53,846 nucleotides of DNA from Cellulomonas massiliensis JC225 (GTDB lineage: Bacteria > Actinomycetota > Actinomycetes > Actinomycetales > Cellulomonadaceae), in contig NZ_HE978588.1 in the NCBI RefSeq assembly GCF_000312005.1, positions 2,762,492 to 2,816,337 of the forward strand, written 5' to 3'. The position numbers were made by a program, and so were the translations under genes. Below, in pieces: positions 1-9,979 of the stretch (its first letter is position 1; each line of letters opens with the position of its first letter). The notes beneath the pieces were generated by a model that was not told where the DNA came from, did no database searches, and worked only from the letters and a program-made list of their open reading frames with translations.

Positions 1-210
1 CGACGCCGTGACCTCCACCTGGCCCTGCAGGGCCGACGTGGCGGTCGCGGTCAGCCACGTCGGGACCGCGGTGAGGGCCGTCACGCCCGCCGCCAGCAGG
101 AGCGTCACCGCCGCACGCCCGCGGCCCGCGGACCTCGTCCCGCCCCCACGGCCGGGCGTGCGGTGCGGGTCCGGCACCTGCGGCTCGTCGGGCCCCGTCG
201 CCGGGCTCAC
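1..210 (-). CDS. Trp biosynthesis-associated membrane protein, N-terminal part (runs off window)
   Basis: The gene starts at a GTG at 210 that overlaps the trpE stop (GTGA), so the two are translationally coupled. About 70 codons are visible before the window edge. They give a hydrophilic, proline- and glycine-rich N-terminus, then a hydrophobic segment (LLLAAGVTALTAVPTWLTA), with the polypeptide continuing as TATATSALQGQVEVTAS. The position directly after trpE and the PTWLTA-type first membrane helix match the actinobacterial Trp operon-associated membrane protein (TIGR02234 type). That family has about four membrane helices and no proven biochemical role. The 3' end is outside the window. 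Confidence 0.75.
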   Translation of the reverse strand, partial: MSPATGPDEPQVPDPHRTPGRGGGTRSAGRGRAAVTLLLAAGVTALTAVPTWLTATATSALQGQVEVTAS

Positions 211-1802
211 GCGCCCGGTCGCCGCAGGCGCGCGGCGACCTGCACCGCCCGGACGACGGCGGCCGCCTTGTTCCGCGACTCCGCGTACTCGAGCGCCGGC
301 ACGGAGTCGGCGACGATGCCGCCGCCGGCCTGGACGTGCGCGCGACCGTCCCGGATCAGGGCCGTGCGGATCGCGATGGCCATGTCCATGTCGCCCGCGA
401 AGTCGAAGTACCCGACCGTGCCGCCGTAGGTGCCGCGCCGGGCCGGCTCCACCTCGTCGATGAGCTCGATGGCCCGCGGCTTCGGCGCCCCCGACAGCGT
501 GCCCGCCGGGAAGGTCGCCGTCAGCGTCTGCAGCGCCGTGGCGCCCGCGCGCAGCCGCCCGACCACGGTCGAGGTGATGTGCATGATGTGGGAGTACTTC
601 TTGACCGCCATGAAGTCGACGACGTCGACGGTCGAGGGGTCGCACACCTTCGCGAGGTCGTTGCGCGACAGGTCGACGAGCATGATGTGCTCCGCGCGCT
701 CCTTGGGGTCGGCGAGCACGTCGTCGACGAGCGCCCGGTCCTCCTCGGGGGTCGCGCCGCGCGGGCGGGAGCCCGCGATGGGGAACGTCGTCACGTGGTC
801 GCCGGTGACCTTCACGAGCGTCTCCGGGCTCGAGCCGACGACGGCGAAGTCGCGGCCGTCGGCGTCCTGCAGCTGCACGTAGTACATGTACGAGCTCGGG
901 TTGATCGTGCGCAGCACCCGGTACACGTCGAGCGGCTCGGCCGGGCACGGCAGGTCCAGCCGCTGCGAGACGACGACCTGGAACACCTCGCCGTCGCGGA
1001 TCGCCTCCTTGCCGAACCGCACCTGCTGCTCGAACTCGTCCCGCGTGGAGCGGAACGCGATCTCGGGCTCCGGCACGTCCGCCAGGACCGACACGGCGGG
1101 CGGCGCCGGGCGCAGCAGGTCCGCCTGCATCGCGTCGAGCCGGCGCACGGCGTCCGCGTGGGCCTCGTCCACGCGCTCGTCCGTGTCGTCGAAGTTGATC
1201 GCGTTCGCGACGAGCCACACCGAGCCGTCGTGGTGGTCCACGACGGCCAGGTCGGTCGCGAGCAGCAGCGTCAGCTCGGGGACGTCGAGCTCCTCCGGCG
1301 CCTTGCGCGAGAGCGTGGGCTCCCAGTGCCGGACGATGTCCCAGCCGAGCGCGCCGACCAGGCCGCCGGTCAGCGGAGGCAGGCCCGGGATCGCGGGCGT
1401 CCGCAGCACGTCGAGGGTCCCGCCCAGCACGTCGAGCACGTCGCCCGAGGTCGGCACCCCGACGGGCACGTCGCCGACCCATACGGGCTCGCCGTCGCGC
1501 ACGGTCAGCGTGGCCCGCGACCGGACGCCGACGAAGGACCAGCGGGACCACGTGCCGTCCGCCTCCGCGGACTCCAGCACGAAGGTGCCGGGCCGGCCGG
1601 CGGCGAGCGTCCGGTACAGGCCCACGGGCGTGACGTCGTCCGCCAGCACCCGGCGGACCACCGGGACCACCCTCCGGCTGCGCGCGAGGTCGCGGAACCC
1701 GTCGAGCGTCGGCCACGTCTCGCCCCAGGCCACCTGCGGGCGGGGGTCCGGCGCGGTGCCCGCGCCCGCGGCGGAGCCCGGGGTGCTCGTCGCGTCGCTC
1801 AC
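207..1802 (-). CDS. trpE: Anthranilate synthase component I
   Basis: This enzyme converts chorismate to anthranilate with a glutamine amidotransferase partner (TrpG, not in the window), the first committed step to tryptophan. The 531-aa protein has an N-terminal anthranilate synthase domain carrying the feedback-site motif ([18 protein letters not shown]). The C-terminal chorismate-binding domain includes [30 protein letters not shown] and [14 protein letters not shown] place the start at the GTG at 1802, which overlaps the hisI stop as GTGA. The longer open frame to 1883 only reads through hisI. The downstream membrane protein also overlaps by GTGA, so hisI-trpE-membrane protein form one transcription unit. 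Confidence 0.95.
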   Translation of the reverse strand: MSDATSTPGSAAGAGTAPDPRPQVAWGETWPTLDGFRDLARSRRVVPVVRRVLADDVTPVGLYRTLAAGRPGTFVLESAEADGTWSRWSFVGVRSRATLTVRDGEPVWVGDVPVGVPTSGDVLDVLGGTLDVLRTPAIPGLPPLTGGLVGALGWDIVRHWEPTLSRKAPEELDVPELTLLLATDLAVVDHHDGSVWLVANAINFDDTDERVDEAHADAVRRLDAMQADLLRPAPPAVSVLADVPEPEIAFRSTRDEFEQQVRFGKEAIRDGEVFQVVVSQRLDLPCPAEPLDVYRVLRTINPSSYMYYVQLQDADGRDFAVVGSSPETLVKVTGDHVTTFPIAGSRPRGATPEEDRALVDDVLADPKERAEHIMLVDLSRNDLAKVCDPSTVDVVDFMAVKKYSHIMHITSTVVGRLRAGATALQTLTATFPAGTLSGAPKPRAIELIDEVEPARRGTYGGTVGYFDFAGDMDMAIAIRTALIRDGRAHVQAGGGIVADSVPALEYAESRNKAAAVVRAVQVAARLRRPGA

Positions 1803-2182
1803 CGGGCCCCCTCCGGACGCGCGCCCACGACCACCGGCAGGGGCCCGCCGGCCTCGAAGCAGGTGCGCGCGCCGGTGTGGCACGCGGCGCCCACCTGGTC
1901 GACCTCGACGAGCAGCGCGTCCCCGTCGCAGTCCAGGCTGACGGCGTGCACGTACTGCGCGTGGCCGGACGTGTCGCCCTTGCGCCAGTACTCCTGGCGC
2001 GAGCGGCTCCAGAACGTCACGCGGCCGCTGGTGAGCGTGCGGTGCAGCGCCTCGTCGTCCATCCAGCCGACCATGAGCACCTCGCGCGAGTCGTGCTGCT
2101 GCACGACGGCCGCGACCAGCCCGTCGTCGTCACGCTTGAGTCGGTCGGCGATCGCCGGGTCGAGGTTCGAGGCACGCTGCAC
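1799..2182 (-). CDS. hisI: Phosphoribosyl-AMP cyclohydrolase
   Basis: HisI opens the adenine ring of phosphoribosyl-AMP in histidine synthesis, using a zinc ion. The 127-aa product has the family core [34 protein letters not shown] and the metal-binding cysteine region [13 protein letters not shown] followed by [12 protein letters not shown]. It is a monofunctional cyclohydrolase, with no fused HisE. Start chosen at the GTG at 2182; a CAGGAT element lies 6 nt upstream, which fits a leaderless message and excludes the longer frame to 2221. It overlaps trpE, linking histidine and tryptophan genes, an arrangement common in actinobacteria. Confidence 0.95.
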   Translation of the reverse strand: MQRASNLDPAIADRLKRDDDGLVAAVVQQHDSREVLMVGWMDDEALHRTLTSGRVTFWSRSRQEYWRKGDTSGHAQYVHAVSLDCDGDALLVEVDQVGAACHTGARTCFEAGGPLPVVVGARPEGAR

Positions 2183-2188
2183 GCCCCG

Positions 2189-2194
2189 ATCCTG
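2189..2194 (-). promoter_or_regulatory. Putative -10 element of hisI (leaderless)
   Basis: CAGGAT on the minus strand ends 6 nt before the hisI GTG. It is a weaker match than the TANNNT elements elsewhere in the window but has the same spacing. Confidence 0.35.
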
Positions 2195-2232
2195 CCACGC
2201 GCGGCGGGACCGGCCGGGCACGGTCCGCGCCT

Positions 2233-2256
2233 GCCGTCCGGCCCGCCGTCCGGCCC
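2233..2256. repeat. 12-bp direct tandem repeat
   Basis: The unit GCCGTCCGGCCC occurs twice in tandem in the 88-bp gap between the ABC exporter stop and hisI. It may be slippage-derived or part of a structured terminator. Confidence 0.6.
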
Positions 2257-2270
2257 GCGGGGACTCGCCG

Positions 2271-4055
2271 TCAGCGCGTGTGCGCCACCCAGGCGGCGTG
2301 CATGGTGGCGTACAGGTCGCCGCGCGCCACGAGCTCGGCGTGCGGGCCGGCCTCGACGACCCGCCCCGCGTCGACGACCACCACCTGGTCGGCCGCCTCG
2401 GCGGTCGACAGCCGGTGCGCGATGGTCAGCGTCGTGCGCCCGCGCGTGAGGCTCTCCAGGGCCCGGGCGATCCGCACCTCCGTCGCGGGGTCGACCGCCG
2501 ACGTCGCCTCGTCGAGCAGCAGCACGTCGGGCTGGGCGACGTAGGCGCGCGCGAGCGCGACGAGCTGCCGCTCCCCCGCCGAGAGCGCCTCGCCGCGCTG
2601 CCCGACCGGGGTCTGGAGGCCGGCGGACAGCTCCTCCACCCACGGCCCGAGGCCGAGGGCCTCGACCGCCGAGCGGACGACCGCGTCGACGTCGTCCTCG
2701 CCGCGGACGCCGTACGCCACGTTCTCCGCGACCGTGCCGTCGAACAGGAAGCCCTCCTGCGGCACCAGGACCACGCGTCGGCGCAGGTCCTCGCCCGCGA
2801 TCTGCCGCAGGTCGACGCCGTCGAGCAGGACGGCGCCGGCGGTCGGGTCGACGAAGCGGGCGACGAGCCGCGCGATCGTCGTCTTGCCCGACCCGGTGGC
2901 GCCCACGACCGCGACCGTCGACCCGGCGGGCACGACCACGTCGACGTCGTGCAGCACCGGCGGCCCGTCCGGGTAGGCGAACCCGACACCGCGCAGCTCG
3001 ACGCGCGCGGGACCGCGGCGGCTCGGCGTGGGCGCCTCGGGCTCCACGACGTCCACGGGCGTCTCGAGGACGCCCAGCACGCGGCGCCAGCCGGCGACGG
3101 CGTTCTGCAGCTCGTTGAGGATCTCCGTCGCCATCTGGACCGGCGACGTGAACAGCTGGGCGAGGAACACGAAGGCCAGCAGGCGCCCGACCGTCAGCTC
3201 CCCCGCGACGCCGAGCAGCGTGCCGACGACCACGACGACCGCCAGGACGAGGTTCGCCACGAGGGTCCCGGTGCCGAAGACCACCGCGACGAGGTTCTGC
3301 GCCCGGATCTGCGCCACGCGGGTCGCACGGATCGTCGCGTCGAGCGCGCGCTGCGCCCGGGCGCCGACGCCGTACGCGCGGATGGTCTCCGCGCCGACGA
3401 CCGACTCCGAGACCGTCCCCAGCATCGCGCCGTACGCCTCCCGCACCCGCGTGTAGCGGTCGTTGACGCGCCGCTGGAGCCGCGGCATCACGAGGGCGAG
3501 GGGCACGAAGCACGCCCAGACGAGCAGCGTCAGCTGCCACGAGTAGACGGCCATGAGCACGGTGGCGACCGAGATCTGCAGCACCGAGACGAGCAGCTGG
3601 ATGCCGCCCCACTGCACGAACAGCGAGATGGTGTCGACGTCGGACGTCACCCGCGAGACCAGCGAGCCGCGCCGCTCGGTGCCCTGCGTGAGGACCGAGA
3701 GGTCGTGCACGTGGCGGAACGCGCGCGTCCGCAGCGTCAGCAGCCCGGCCTCGCTGGAACGGAACAGGCGCACGTTGACCGCCGCCGTGCAGACGGCACC
3801 CGCGAGCAGCCCGACGAGCGTGAGGGCCACGAGCGTCACGACGCGCGGCACGTCCGGCCCGCCCGCCGCGAGGATGCCGGTGTCGACGGTCTGCTGGACC
3901 GCGACGGGCACCAGCACCCGGCCGACGGACGCGACGACCGCCAGGGCGAGGGTGACCCCGAGGCCCTGCACGAGCTCGGGCGACACCTCCACGCCCGTGC
4001 GGACGGTCGCGCGCACGCCGAGCGTGCTGGTGCCTGCGAGCCGCGCGTCGCTCAC
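2271..4055 (-). CDS. ABC exporter half-transporter, canonical ATP site (second gene)
   Basis: This 594-aa protein fuses a six-helix exporter membrane domain (about residues 30-330) to a nucleotide-binding domain. Walker A is GATGSGKTT, the signature is the unusual LSAGERQ, Walker B is [12 protein letters not shown] with a catalytic Glu, and the H-loop is TIAHRLST. The GTG start at 4055 overlaps the stop of the upstream half-transporter, so the two are co-translated. The partner has a degenerate Walker B and H-loop, so together they should form a heterodimeric multidrug/lipid-type exporter (TmrAB or BmrCD-like) with one working ATPase site. The substrate cannot be told from sequence. Confidence 0.93.
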   Translation of the reverse strand: MSDARLAGTSTLGVRATVRTGVEVSPELVQGLGVTLALAVVASVGRVLVPVAVQQTVDTGILAAGGPDVPRVVTLVALTLVGLLAGAVCTAAVNVRLFRSSEAGLLTLRTRAFRHVHDLSVLTQGTERRGSLVSRVTSDVDTISLFVQWGGIQLLVSVLQISVATVLMAVYSWQLTLLVWACFVPLALVMPRLQRRVNDRYTRVREAYGAMLGTVSESVVGAETIRAYGVGARAQRALDATIRATRVAQIRAQNLVAVVFGTGTLVANLVLAVVVVVGTLLGVAGELTVGRLLAFVFLAQLFTSPVQMATEILNELQNAVAGWRRVLGVLETPVDVVEPEAPTPSRRGPARVELRGVGFAYPDGPPVLHDVDVVVPAGSTVAVVGATGSGKTTIARLVARFVDPTAGAVLLDGVDLRQIAGEDLRRRVVLVPQEGFLFDGTVAENVAYGVRGEDDVDAVVRSAVEALGLGPWVEELSAGLQTPVGQRGEALSAGERQLVALARAYVAQPDVLLLDEATSAVDPATEVRIARALESLTRGRTTLTIAHRLSTAEAADQVVVVDAGRVVEAGPHAELVARGDLYATMHAAWVAHTR

Positions 4056-6046
4056 GCGTCCACCTCCGCGTCCTGGGGCACGTCCCCGCCGAGCCCGTCG
4101 TCGAGGGCCTCGTCGTCCAGGGCCTCGCCGTCCAGCCCCTCGTCGTCCAGCGCGTCCTCGCGGGCCGCGGCGCGCCGCTCGCTCTCCCGCTCGTACGCCG
4201 TCGCGAGCTCGCGGTAGCCCGGGTCGCGCGCCAGGAGCTCCGCGTGGGTGCCGCGGTCGACGACGCGCCCGTCCTCGAGGTGCACGACCTCGTCCGCGAG
4301 GAGCACCGACGACATCCGGTAGGCCACCAGGACGACCGTCGGCCGACCCTGGCCGCCCTGCAGGCCGGTGAGGATCTCGCGCTCGATGCGGGGGTCGACC
4401 GCGGACGTCGCGTCGTCGAGCACGAGGACGCGGGGACGCCGCACGAGCGCGCGGGCGAGGGCGACGCGCTGGCGCTGCCCGCCGGAGAGGTTGGCGCCGC
4501 GCTCGCCGAGCGGCGCGTCGAGCCCGCCGGGCAGTGCCCGGACCACGTCGTCGACGCGTGCCAGACGCAGCGCGTCCCACACCGCGTCGTCGTCGGGCGC
4601 GCCGTCGCCGTCCCGGTCCGCGAGCGTGACGTTGCCCCGCACGGTGTCCTCGAAGAGGAACGCGCTCTGCGCGACGAACGCCACGTGCCGCGCCCGGTCC
4701 GCGGGGTGCAGGCTCCGCAGGTCGTGACCGTCCACGCGCACGGCGCCCGTCGTCGGGTCGGAGAGCCGGGCGAGCAGCTGCACGAGGGTGGACTTGCCGG
4801 AGCCGGTCGGCCCGACGACCGCGACCGTGCGTCCCGGCGCGACGTCGAGCGAGACGCCGTGGAGGATCTCGTACGGCCCCTCCGGCGTCGCCACGCGCAG
4901 CGTCACGTCGTCGACCTCGACGCGGGCCCCGGACCCGCTGGGCGACCAGCGCTGGGCGCCCTCCGCCAGCGCGCCGCGGGAGTCGAGCACGCGCGCGATG
5001 CGGTCGTGGCCGACGAGCCCCCGGGGCAGCTCGCCGAGCACCCACCCGAACGCACGGACGGGGATCGCCAGCAGCACCAGCAGGTACGCGGCCGCGACCA
5101 CGTCGCCCGTGCCCACCCGGCCGGCCTGCACCTGCACGGTGCCGACGAGCAGCACCAGCAGCGTGCCGAGGTTGGGCAGCAGGTCGATCACCGGGTCGAA
5201 GAACGCGCGGACCTTGCCGACGTGCACGTTGGCGGCCGCCAGCTCGGCCGCGCGGGCCGAGAAGCGCTCCTCCTCGCGGTCCTGCGTGCCGAGCGACTTG
5301 ACCAGGACAGCCGCCTCGAACGACTCGTGCGCCACGTCGGCCACCTCGGCGCGCAGCTGCTGGGCGCGCTGCGCCGCGGGTGCGGCCTTGCGCTGGAAGA
5401 CGAGGTTGGCGACGACCGCGAGCGGCAGCACGACGAGCGCGGCGGCGGCCAGCCAGACGTCCGTGCGCAGCAGCTCGACGGCCGCCACCACGAGCATGAC
5501 GACGACGCCCAGGGCGAAGGGCAGCGGGTTGAAGACGCCCGTCGCCGCCTCCACGTCCGCGCCGGCGTTCGACAGCAGCTGACCCGTCGGGTGCTCGCGG
5601 TGCCACGTCATCGGCAGCCGCAGGTACTGGCGGGTCACCTTCAGCCGGTGGTCCTCGCCGATGCGGGCGACGCCCATGCCGGCCCACACCCGCCGCCCGA
5701 CCACCGCGAGGGCGAGCGACACCGCGACCGCCGCGAGGACGAGCCCCGCCTGGCCGAGCCGGGCGCGCGCCGCCTCGTCCCCGGCGAGGGCGGGCACCAC
5801 GACCGCGTCCGTCGCCCAGCCCAGCGCGCGGCTGACGGCGACGGTGAGCGCGCCGAACAGCGCCGAGGTGCCGATCGCGAGCACGTAGATGCCGCGCTGG
5901 GAGCGGATCCCGCGCCACAGCAGCCCGAGCGAGCGTCGCGCCACCGAGCCCTGGAGGGCGACGGGCGGCTGGTCCACGGCGACGGCAGGGGCACGCGAGG
6001 GCACGCCGACGACCTCCTCGGGGGTGAGCGGGGGGAAGGACCTCAT
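4052..6046 (-). CDS. ABC exporter half-transporter, degenerate ATP site (first gene)
   Basis: This 664-aa half-transporter has a membrane domain at about residues 40-340 (LLWRGIRSQRGIYVLAIG, then further helices) and a C-terminal ATPase domain. Walker A is GPTGSGKST and the signature LSGGQRQ is canonical. Walker B, however, reads VLVLDDATSAVD with Asp in place of the catalytic Glu, and the H-loop reads VAYRMSS with Tyr in place of His. Those are hallmarks of the non-hydrolysing subunit of heterodimeric exporters. The last about 50 residues are acidic (repeated LDDE/ALDDE). Start taken at the ATG at 6046 (MRSFPPLTPEE); a GTG at 6058 is an alternative. The stop overlaps the second half-transporter gene. 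Confidence 0.92.
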   Translation of the reverse strand: MRSFPPLTPEEVVGVPSRAPAVAVDQPPVALQGSVARRSLGLLWRGIRSQRGIYVLAIGTSALFGALTVAVSRALGWATDAVVVPALAGDEAARARLGQAGLVLAAVAVSLALAVVGRRVWAGMGVARIGEDHRLKVTRQYLRLPMTWHREHPTGQLLSNAGADVEAATGVFNPLPFALGVVVMLVVAAVELLRTDVWLAAAALVVLPLAVVANLVFQRKAAPAAQRAQQLRAEVADVAHESFEAAVLVKSLGTQDREEERFSARAAELAAANVHVGKVRAFFDPVIDLLPNLGTLLVLLVGTVQVQAGRVGTGDVVAAAYLLVLLAIPVRAFGWVLGELPRGLVGHDRIARVLDSRGALAEGAQRWSPSGSGARVEVDDVTLRVATPEGPYEILHGVSLDVAPGRTVAVVGPTGSGKSTLVQLLARLSDPTTGAVRVDGHDLRSLHPADRARHVAFVAQSAFLFEDTVRGNVTLADRDGDGAPDDDAVWDALRLARVDDVVRALPGGLDAPLGERGANLSGGQRQRVALARALVRRPRVLVLDDATSAVDPRIEREILTGLQGGQGRPTVVLVAYRMSSVLLADEVVHLEDGRVVDRGTHAELLARDPGYRELATAYERESERRAAAREDALDDEGLDGEALDDEALDDGLGGDVPQDAEVDA

Positions 6047-6082
6047 GCTCTCACGCACCGCCCACACCGCCCCGCCGCGTGG

Positions 6083-6088
6083 CAGCAT
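6083..6088 (+). promoter_or_regulatory. Putative -10 element of the MDMPI-like gene
   Basis: CAGCAT ends 6 nt before the ATG at 6095. The spacing matches the leaderless pattern, but the hexamer is weak. Confidence 0.3.
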
Positions 6089-6094
6089 GCCCCC

Positions 6095-6730
6095 ATGACC
6101 TGGCACCAGGCGCTGCGTCGTGAGCTCGTGGACGCCCTGGCGGCGGTGCCGCCCGACGCACCCACGCTGTGCGAGGGCTGGCAGGCGCGCCACCTCGCGG
6201 CGCACGTCGTCCTGCGCCAGACCTCGCCGGCCGTCGGCCTGGGGCTGCTGCTGCCCCGCGTCACGTCGCTCGCCGACCGGCGCGTCGAGCAGCTGGCGGC
6301 CACGGTGACGGACGACGCGGCCTACCGCGCCCTCGTCGCGCGCGTCGCGAAGCGGCCGCCGGCGTGGCACCCGACGGCGTGGGCCGGGGACGCGGCCGAC
6401 TCCGTCGAGCTGTTCGTCCACACCGAGGACGTGCGCCGGGGCGCCGGCGCGGCCGACCCGCGCCCGTTGGACGCCGGGCTCTCCGACCACCTGTGGCGCT
6501 CCCTCGTGCGGATGGCGCCGCTGCGCCTGCGCGGCGTGCACGCGGGAGTCGTCCTCGTCCGGGAGGACGAGGTGCGCGCGCGGGTGCGCCGCCCGCGGGG
6601 CGAGGGCACCGCGGTGGTGCGCGGCGAGGTCAGCGAGCTGCTCCTGCACCTCACCGGCCGCGGCACGGCGGCGGACGTCCACGTCGAGGGCCCGGGCGCC
6701 GACGCGCTGACGGCGGCCCTGCCCGTCTGA
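6095..6730 (+). CDS. Maleylpyruvate isomerase N-terminal/TIGR03085-family protein
   Basis: This 211-aa protein has the DinB/MDMPI-type four-helix fold signatures: LRRELVDALAAVPPDAPTLCEGWQARHLAAHVV near the N-terminus and ELFVHTEDVRR in the middle. A C-terminal SCP2-like part follows (RGEVSELLLHLTGR). In characterised relatives the helical bundle binds a metal and uses mycothiol or a similar thiol. Mycothiol synthesis (mshC) is encoded elsewhere in the window, so a thiol-dependent role is plausible but inferred. The gene is divergent from the ABC exporter (48 bp apart) and converges on hisF. Confidence 0.85.
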   Translation: MTWHQALRRELVDALAAVPPDAPTLCEGWQARHLAAHVVLRQTSPAVGLGLLLPRVTSLADRRVEQLAATVTDDAAYRALVARVAKRPPAWHPTAWAGDAADSVELFVHTEDVRRGAGAADPRPLDAGLSDHLWRSLVRMAPLRLRGVHAGVVLVREDEVRARVRRPRGEGTAVVRGEVSELLLHLTGRGTAADVHVEGPGADALTAALPV

Positions 6731-6772
6731 GCCGGCCGTCCGACCCGCCCGACCCTGCCCGTCGACCGGTCC

Positions 6773-6803
6773 GACCCGGCCGTCCGGCCGGCCGGACCGG
6801 GTC
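6773..6803. terminator. Palindrome between convergent genes
   Basis: Outer arms GACCCGG/CCGGGTC enclose a perfect palindrome GTCCGGCC-GGCCGGAC at 6782-6797. It lies between the MDMPI-like gene and hisF and runs into the hisF stop. There is no T-tract, so it is a candidate bidirectional terminator. Confidence 0.5.
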
Positions 6804-7572
6804 AGCGGACGACGACCCCCGCGGCCCGCATCGCGTCCTTGACCTGGCGCACCGTGAGCTGGCCGAAGTGGAAGACGCTCGCGGCGAGCACCGCGTCCGC
6901 GCCCGCGCGGGCGGCGTCGACGAAGTGGTCGACGGTCCCCGCGCCGCCGGACGCGATCAGCGGCACGCCGACCTCCGTGCGCACCGCGCGGATCATCTCG
7001 AGGTCGAACCCCGCCTCCGTGCCGTCGGCGTCCATGGAGTTGAGCAGGATCTCGCCCGCCCCGAGCTCGGCTGCGCGCGCGGCCCACCCGACCGCGTCGA
7101 TGCCGGTCCCCCGCTTGCCGCCGTGCGTCGTCACCTCGAAGCCCGACGGCGTCGAGACGTCCCCCGTCACGCGGCGCGCGTCGACCGACAGCACCAGCAC
7201 CTGGCTCCCGAACCGCTGCGCGATCTCGCCGATGAGCTCCGGGCGTGCGATCGCGGCCGTGTTGACGCCGACCTTGTCGGCGCCGGCGCGCAGCAGGCGG
7301 TCGACGTCGTCGGGCGTCCGGACGCCGCCGCCCACCGTCAGCGGCACGAACACCTCGCCCGCGGTGCGCCGGACGACGTCGTACGTCGTCTCCTTGTTCT
7401 GCGCCGACGCCGAGACGTCGAGGAACGTCACCTCGTCGGCGCCCTCCGCGTCGTACCGGCGCGCGAGCTCGACGGGGTCGCCCGCGTCGCGCAGGTTCTC
7501 GAAGTTGACGCCCTTGACGACGCGCCCGGCGTCGACGTCCAGGCAGGGGATGACGCGCACGGCGAGGGTCAC
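6802..7572 (-). CDS. hisF: Imidazole glycerol phosphate synthase, cyclase subunit
   Basis: HisF is the (beta-alpha)8 barrel that joins ammonia from HisH to PRFAR, forming imidazole glycerol phosphate and AICAR. The 256-aa product shows [17 protein letters not shown] (first catalytic Asp), [32 protein letters not shown] (second catalytic Asp) and the phosphate-binding ASGGAG. The GTG start at 7572 overlaps the FKBP stop by GTGA, so hisF is at the end of the same minus-strand run as the proteasome genes. hisH is not in the window. Confidence 0.96.
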   Translation of the reverse strand: MTLAVRVIPCLDVDAGRVVKGVNFENLRDAGDPVELARRYDAEGADEVTFLDVSASAQNKETTYDVVRRTAGEVFVPLTVGGGVRTPDDVDRLLRAGADKVGVNTAAIARPELIGEIAQRFGSQVLVLSVDARRVTGDVSTPSGFEVTTHGGKRGTGIDAVGWAARAAELGAGEILLNSMDADGTEAGFDLEMIRAVRTEVGVPLIASGGAGTVDHFVDAARAGADAVLAASVFHFGQLTVRQVKDAMRAAGVVVR

Positions 7573-8453
7573 GGGGTCGGCTCCTGGTCGGGGTCGGGCG
7601 CGCGCGAGTCGAGGATGTCGACGACGAACACGACGGTCTGGCCCTTGAGCTCCTGGCTGTCGGTCACGCCGAGCCGGTACGTCGGCGGCACGACGAGCAT
7701 GACCTGGCTGCCGATCGTCTGGTCGACCAGCCCTTCGGACCACGCCGGGACCTCGTCGAGGGAGAACGAGACGGGCAGCCCGACCGACCACGTCGAGTCG
7801 AAGGGCTCCCCCGTCTTCCACGAGAAGCCGGTGTACTGCACCGTGATGGTGTCGCCCTCGGCGACCTGCCGGCCGGAGCCGCGCACGAGGGGCTGCGCGA
7901 CGAGCTCGGTGGGCGGGTCGGCCTTGCTCCCCTTGATCGACGGCTCGCCGGAGTCGCTGCGCCGGACCTTGGGCAGCCCCTTGCGCGGCGGCACCTTCTC
8001 GCCGTCCGCCCGGGTCGGCAGCACGTCGAGCACCGTGACGGTCGGGTAGGGCGTGCCCCCCTCCGCGTCCGCGGGGCTGAGCTGCACGAGCCGCGCGCCG
8101 ACGCGCTGGCCGTGCAGCGTCGCGTACAGGTCGGCGCCGAGCTCCTCCGCGGTGAGCAGGCGCGGCGCGGGACCCGTGGAGTAGCTCTCGCGCACGAGCG
8201 AGGCGTCGGTGGCGTTCTCGATCCAGTAGTCGAGCAGGACCGGGCCGTCGTCGGCGAGCCGCTCCCCCGTGCCGGGCCACACCGCCCACGACGAGGGCTC
8301 GGTCACGGTCAGCGGCGTGACGTACGTGGCGATCGGCCGCTCGCCGGGCTTGCCGGAGACCGTGACCTCGGCCACCGGCTCCTCGGGCGGGCTGCACGCC
8401 AGCAGCACCGACACGGCCGCGACGATCGCGCCGGCCACAGCGACTCGTCGCAC
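7569..8453 (-). CDS. FKBP-type peptidyl-prolyl isomerase lipoprotein
   Basis: This 294-aa protein begins with a signal peptide and lipobox (VSVLLAC), so it should be exported and lipid-anchored at Cys20. A C-terminal FKBP domain occupies about residues 190-290: [45 protein letters not shown] and [15 protein letters not shown] second FKBP-like but degenerate half covers about residues 60-160. It would catalyse prolyl isomerisation during folding of secreted proteins. The GTG start is preceded by a strong ribosome site (GGAAGGA). It lies directly downstream of pafA, as in many actinobacteria, and overlaps hisF. Confidence 0.92.
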   Translation of the reverse strand: MRRVAVAGAIVAAVSVLLACSPPEEPVAEVTVSGKPGERPIATYVTPLTVTEPSSWAVWPGTGERLADDGPVLLDYWIENATDASLVRESYSTGPAPRLLTAEELGADLYATLHGQRVGARLVQLSPADAEGGTPYPTVTVLDVLPTRADGEKVPPRKGLPKVRRSDSGEPSIKGSKADPPTELVAQPLVRGSGRQVAEGDTITVQYTGFSWKTGEPFDSTWSVGLPVSFSLDEVPAWSEGLVDQTIGSQVMLVVPPTYRLGVTDSQELKGQTVVFVVDILDSRAPDPDQEPTP

Positions 8454-8503
8454 GACCGTCCTTCCACCCGGGGCGCCGCGTCCGTCCGGGCACGGCCGCG
8501 CCT

Positions 8504-8509
8504 ACTGTA
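8504..8509 (-). promoter_or_regulatory. Putative -10 element upstream of the FKBP gene
   Basis: TACAGT on the minus strand lies about 50 nt before the GTG, leaving a leader with a ribosome site. It could give hisF and the FKBP gene a promoter independent of pafA. Confidence 0.35.
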
Positions 8510-8574
8510 CGGCGCCCGGCTGAGGCGCCGGGCCGTCCGGTGCCGCCGCGGCGCCGGACGTCGTCAGGAGGCGG

Positions 8575-9936
8575 TCACATCGACTCGATGAGCCGGTCGA
8601 CGCGCTCGTCGACCGAGCGGAACGGGTCCTTGCAGAGGACCGTCCGCTGCGCCTGGTCGTTGAGCTTGAGGTGCACCCAGTCGACGGTGTAGTCGCGCCG
8701 CGCGTCCTGCGCGGCCCGCACGAAGTCGCCGCGCAGCTTCGCGCGGGTCGTCTGCGGCGGCACGGCGGTCGCCTCGAACACCTCGAGGTCGGTCGTCACG
8801 CGCTCGACCAGGCCCTTCGCGGCGAGCAGGTTGTAGAGGCCCTCGGTGCGCGAGATGTCGTGGTACGCGAGGTCGAGGCGCTGCACGCGCACGTCCGAGA
8901 GCTCGAGGCCGTGCTTCGCCCGGTACCGCTCGATCAGCCGGTACTTGATGACCCAGTCCAGCTCGCGCTCGACGAGCGAGAGGTCGCCGGTCCGCAGCGC
9001 GCGCAGGCCGCGCTCCCAGAGCTCGAGCACCTGCTTCACCTCGGGCGTGCCGCCGCCCTGCGTCGCGACGAAGTCGCTCACCCGCGACAGGTACTCCTCC
9101 TGCAGGTCGACCGCGGTGACGGTGCGCCCGCTCGCGAGCGTCACGGGGTGGGTCCCGGTCATGTCGTGGCTGATCTCGCGGATCGCTCGGATGGGGTTCT
9201 CCAGCGACATGTCGCGCATCGGGACGCCCGCCTCGACCATGCGCAGCAGCAGGTCGGTGGACCCGGTCTTGAGCATCGTCGTCGTCTCGGACATGGACGA
9301 GTCGCCCACGATGACGTGCAGACGCCGGAAGTGCTCCGCGTCGGCGTGCGGCTCGTCCCGCGTGTTGATGATCGGGCGGGAGCGCGTCGTCGCGCTGGAG
9401 ACGGCCTCCCAGATGTGGTCCGCGCGCTGGGACAGGCAGTACAGGGCGCCCCGCGGCGTGGTGAGCACCTTGCCCGCACCCGTGAGGATCTGGCGGGTGA
9501 TGAGGAACGGCACCAGGACGTCGGAGAGCCGGGCGAAGTCACCCTGGCGGCGCACCAGGTAGTTCTCGTGGCAGCCGTAGGAGTTCCCGGCCGAGTCGGT
9601 GTTGTTCTTGAACAGGTGGATCCGGCCCGGCAGCCCCTCGTGCTCGAGGCGCTGCTGGGCGTCGGCGACGAGCCCCTCGAGGATCCGCTCGCCCGCCCGG
9701 TCGTGGGCGACGAGCTGGCGCACGTCGTCGCACTCCGCGGTCGCGTACTCCGGGTGCGAACCGACGTCCAGGTACAGCCGCGAGCCGTTGCGCAGGAACA
9801 CGTTCGACGAGCGGCCCCACGCGACGACCTTGCGGAACAGGTAGCGCGCGACCTCGTCGGCCGAGAGCCCTCGCCCGTCCTGGGCCGCGCACGTCACGCC
9901 GTACTCGGTCTCCAGACCGAAGATCCGCCTGTCCAT
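8575..9936 (-). CDS. pafA: Pup-protein ligase
   Basis: PafA phosphorylates the C-terminal glutamate of Pup and joins it to a target lysine, marking the target for the proteasome. The 453-aa product begins [15 protein letters not shown] and carries the glutamine-synthetase-like ligase fold ([58 protein letters not shown]). It lacks the Dop-type loop insertion after the first strand, which separates it from dop at 11819. An SD of GGGAGGAG precedes the ATG. It follows prcA by about 40 bp in the proteasome cluster. Confidence 0.97.
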   Translation of the reverse strand: MDRRIFGLETEYGVTCAAQDGRGLSADEVARYLFRKVVAWGRSSNVFLRNGSRLYLDVGSHPEYATAECDDVRQLVAHDRAGERILEGLVADAQQRLEHEGLPGRIHLFKNNTDSAGNSYGCHENYLVRRQGDFARLSDVLVPFLITRQILTGAGKVLTTPRGALYCLSQRADHIWEAVSSATTRSRPIINTRDEPHADAEHFRRLHVIVGDSSMSETTTMLKTGSTDLLLRMVEAGVPMRDMSLENPIRAIREISHDMTGTHPVTLASGRTVTAVDLQEEYLSRVSDFVATQGGGTPEVKQVLELWERGLRALRTGDLSLVERELDWVIKYRLIERYRAKHGLELSDVRVQRLDLAYHDISRTEGLYNLLAAKGLVERVTTDLEVFEATAVPPQTTRAKLRGDFVRAAQDARRDYTVDWVHLKLNDQAQRTVLCKDPFRSVDERVDRLIESM

Positions 9937-9979
9937 CGCGTGCTCCTCCCCGCGCCGGGCTCCGACCGAGCCGCCGTCC

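Noticed and set aside
336-4217. Very long plus-strand open frame opposite trpE, hisI and the ABC exporter gene
   Set aside because: It is a shadow created by the GC-rich third codon positions of the minus-strand genes; the product is Arg/His/Asp-rich with no recognisable motif.
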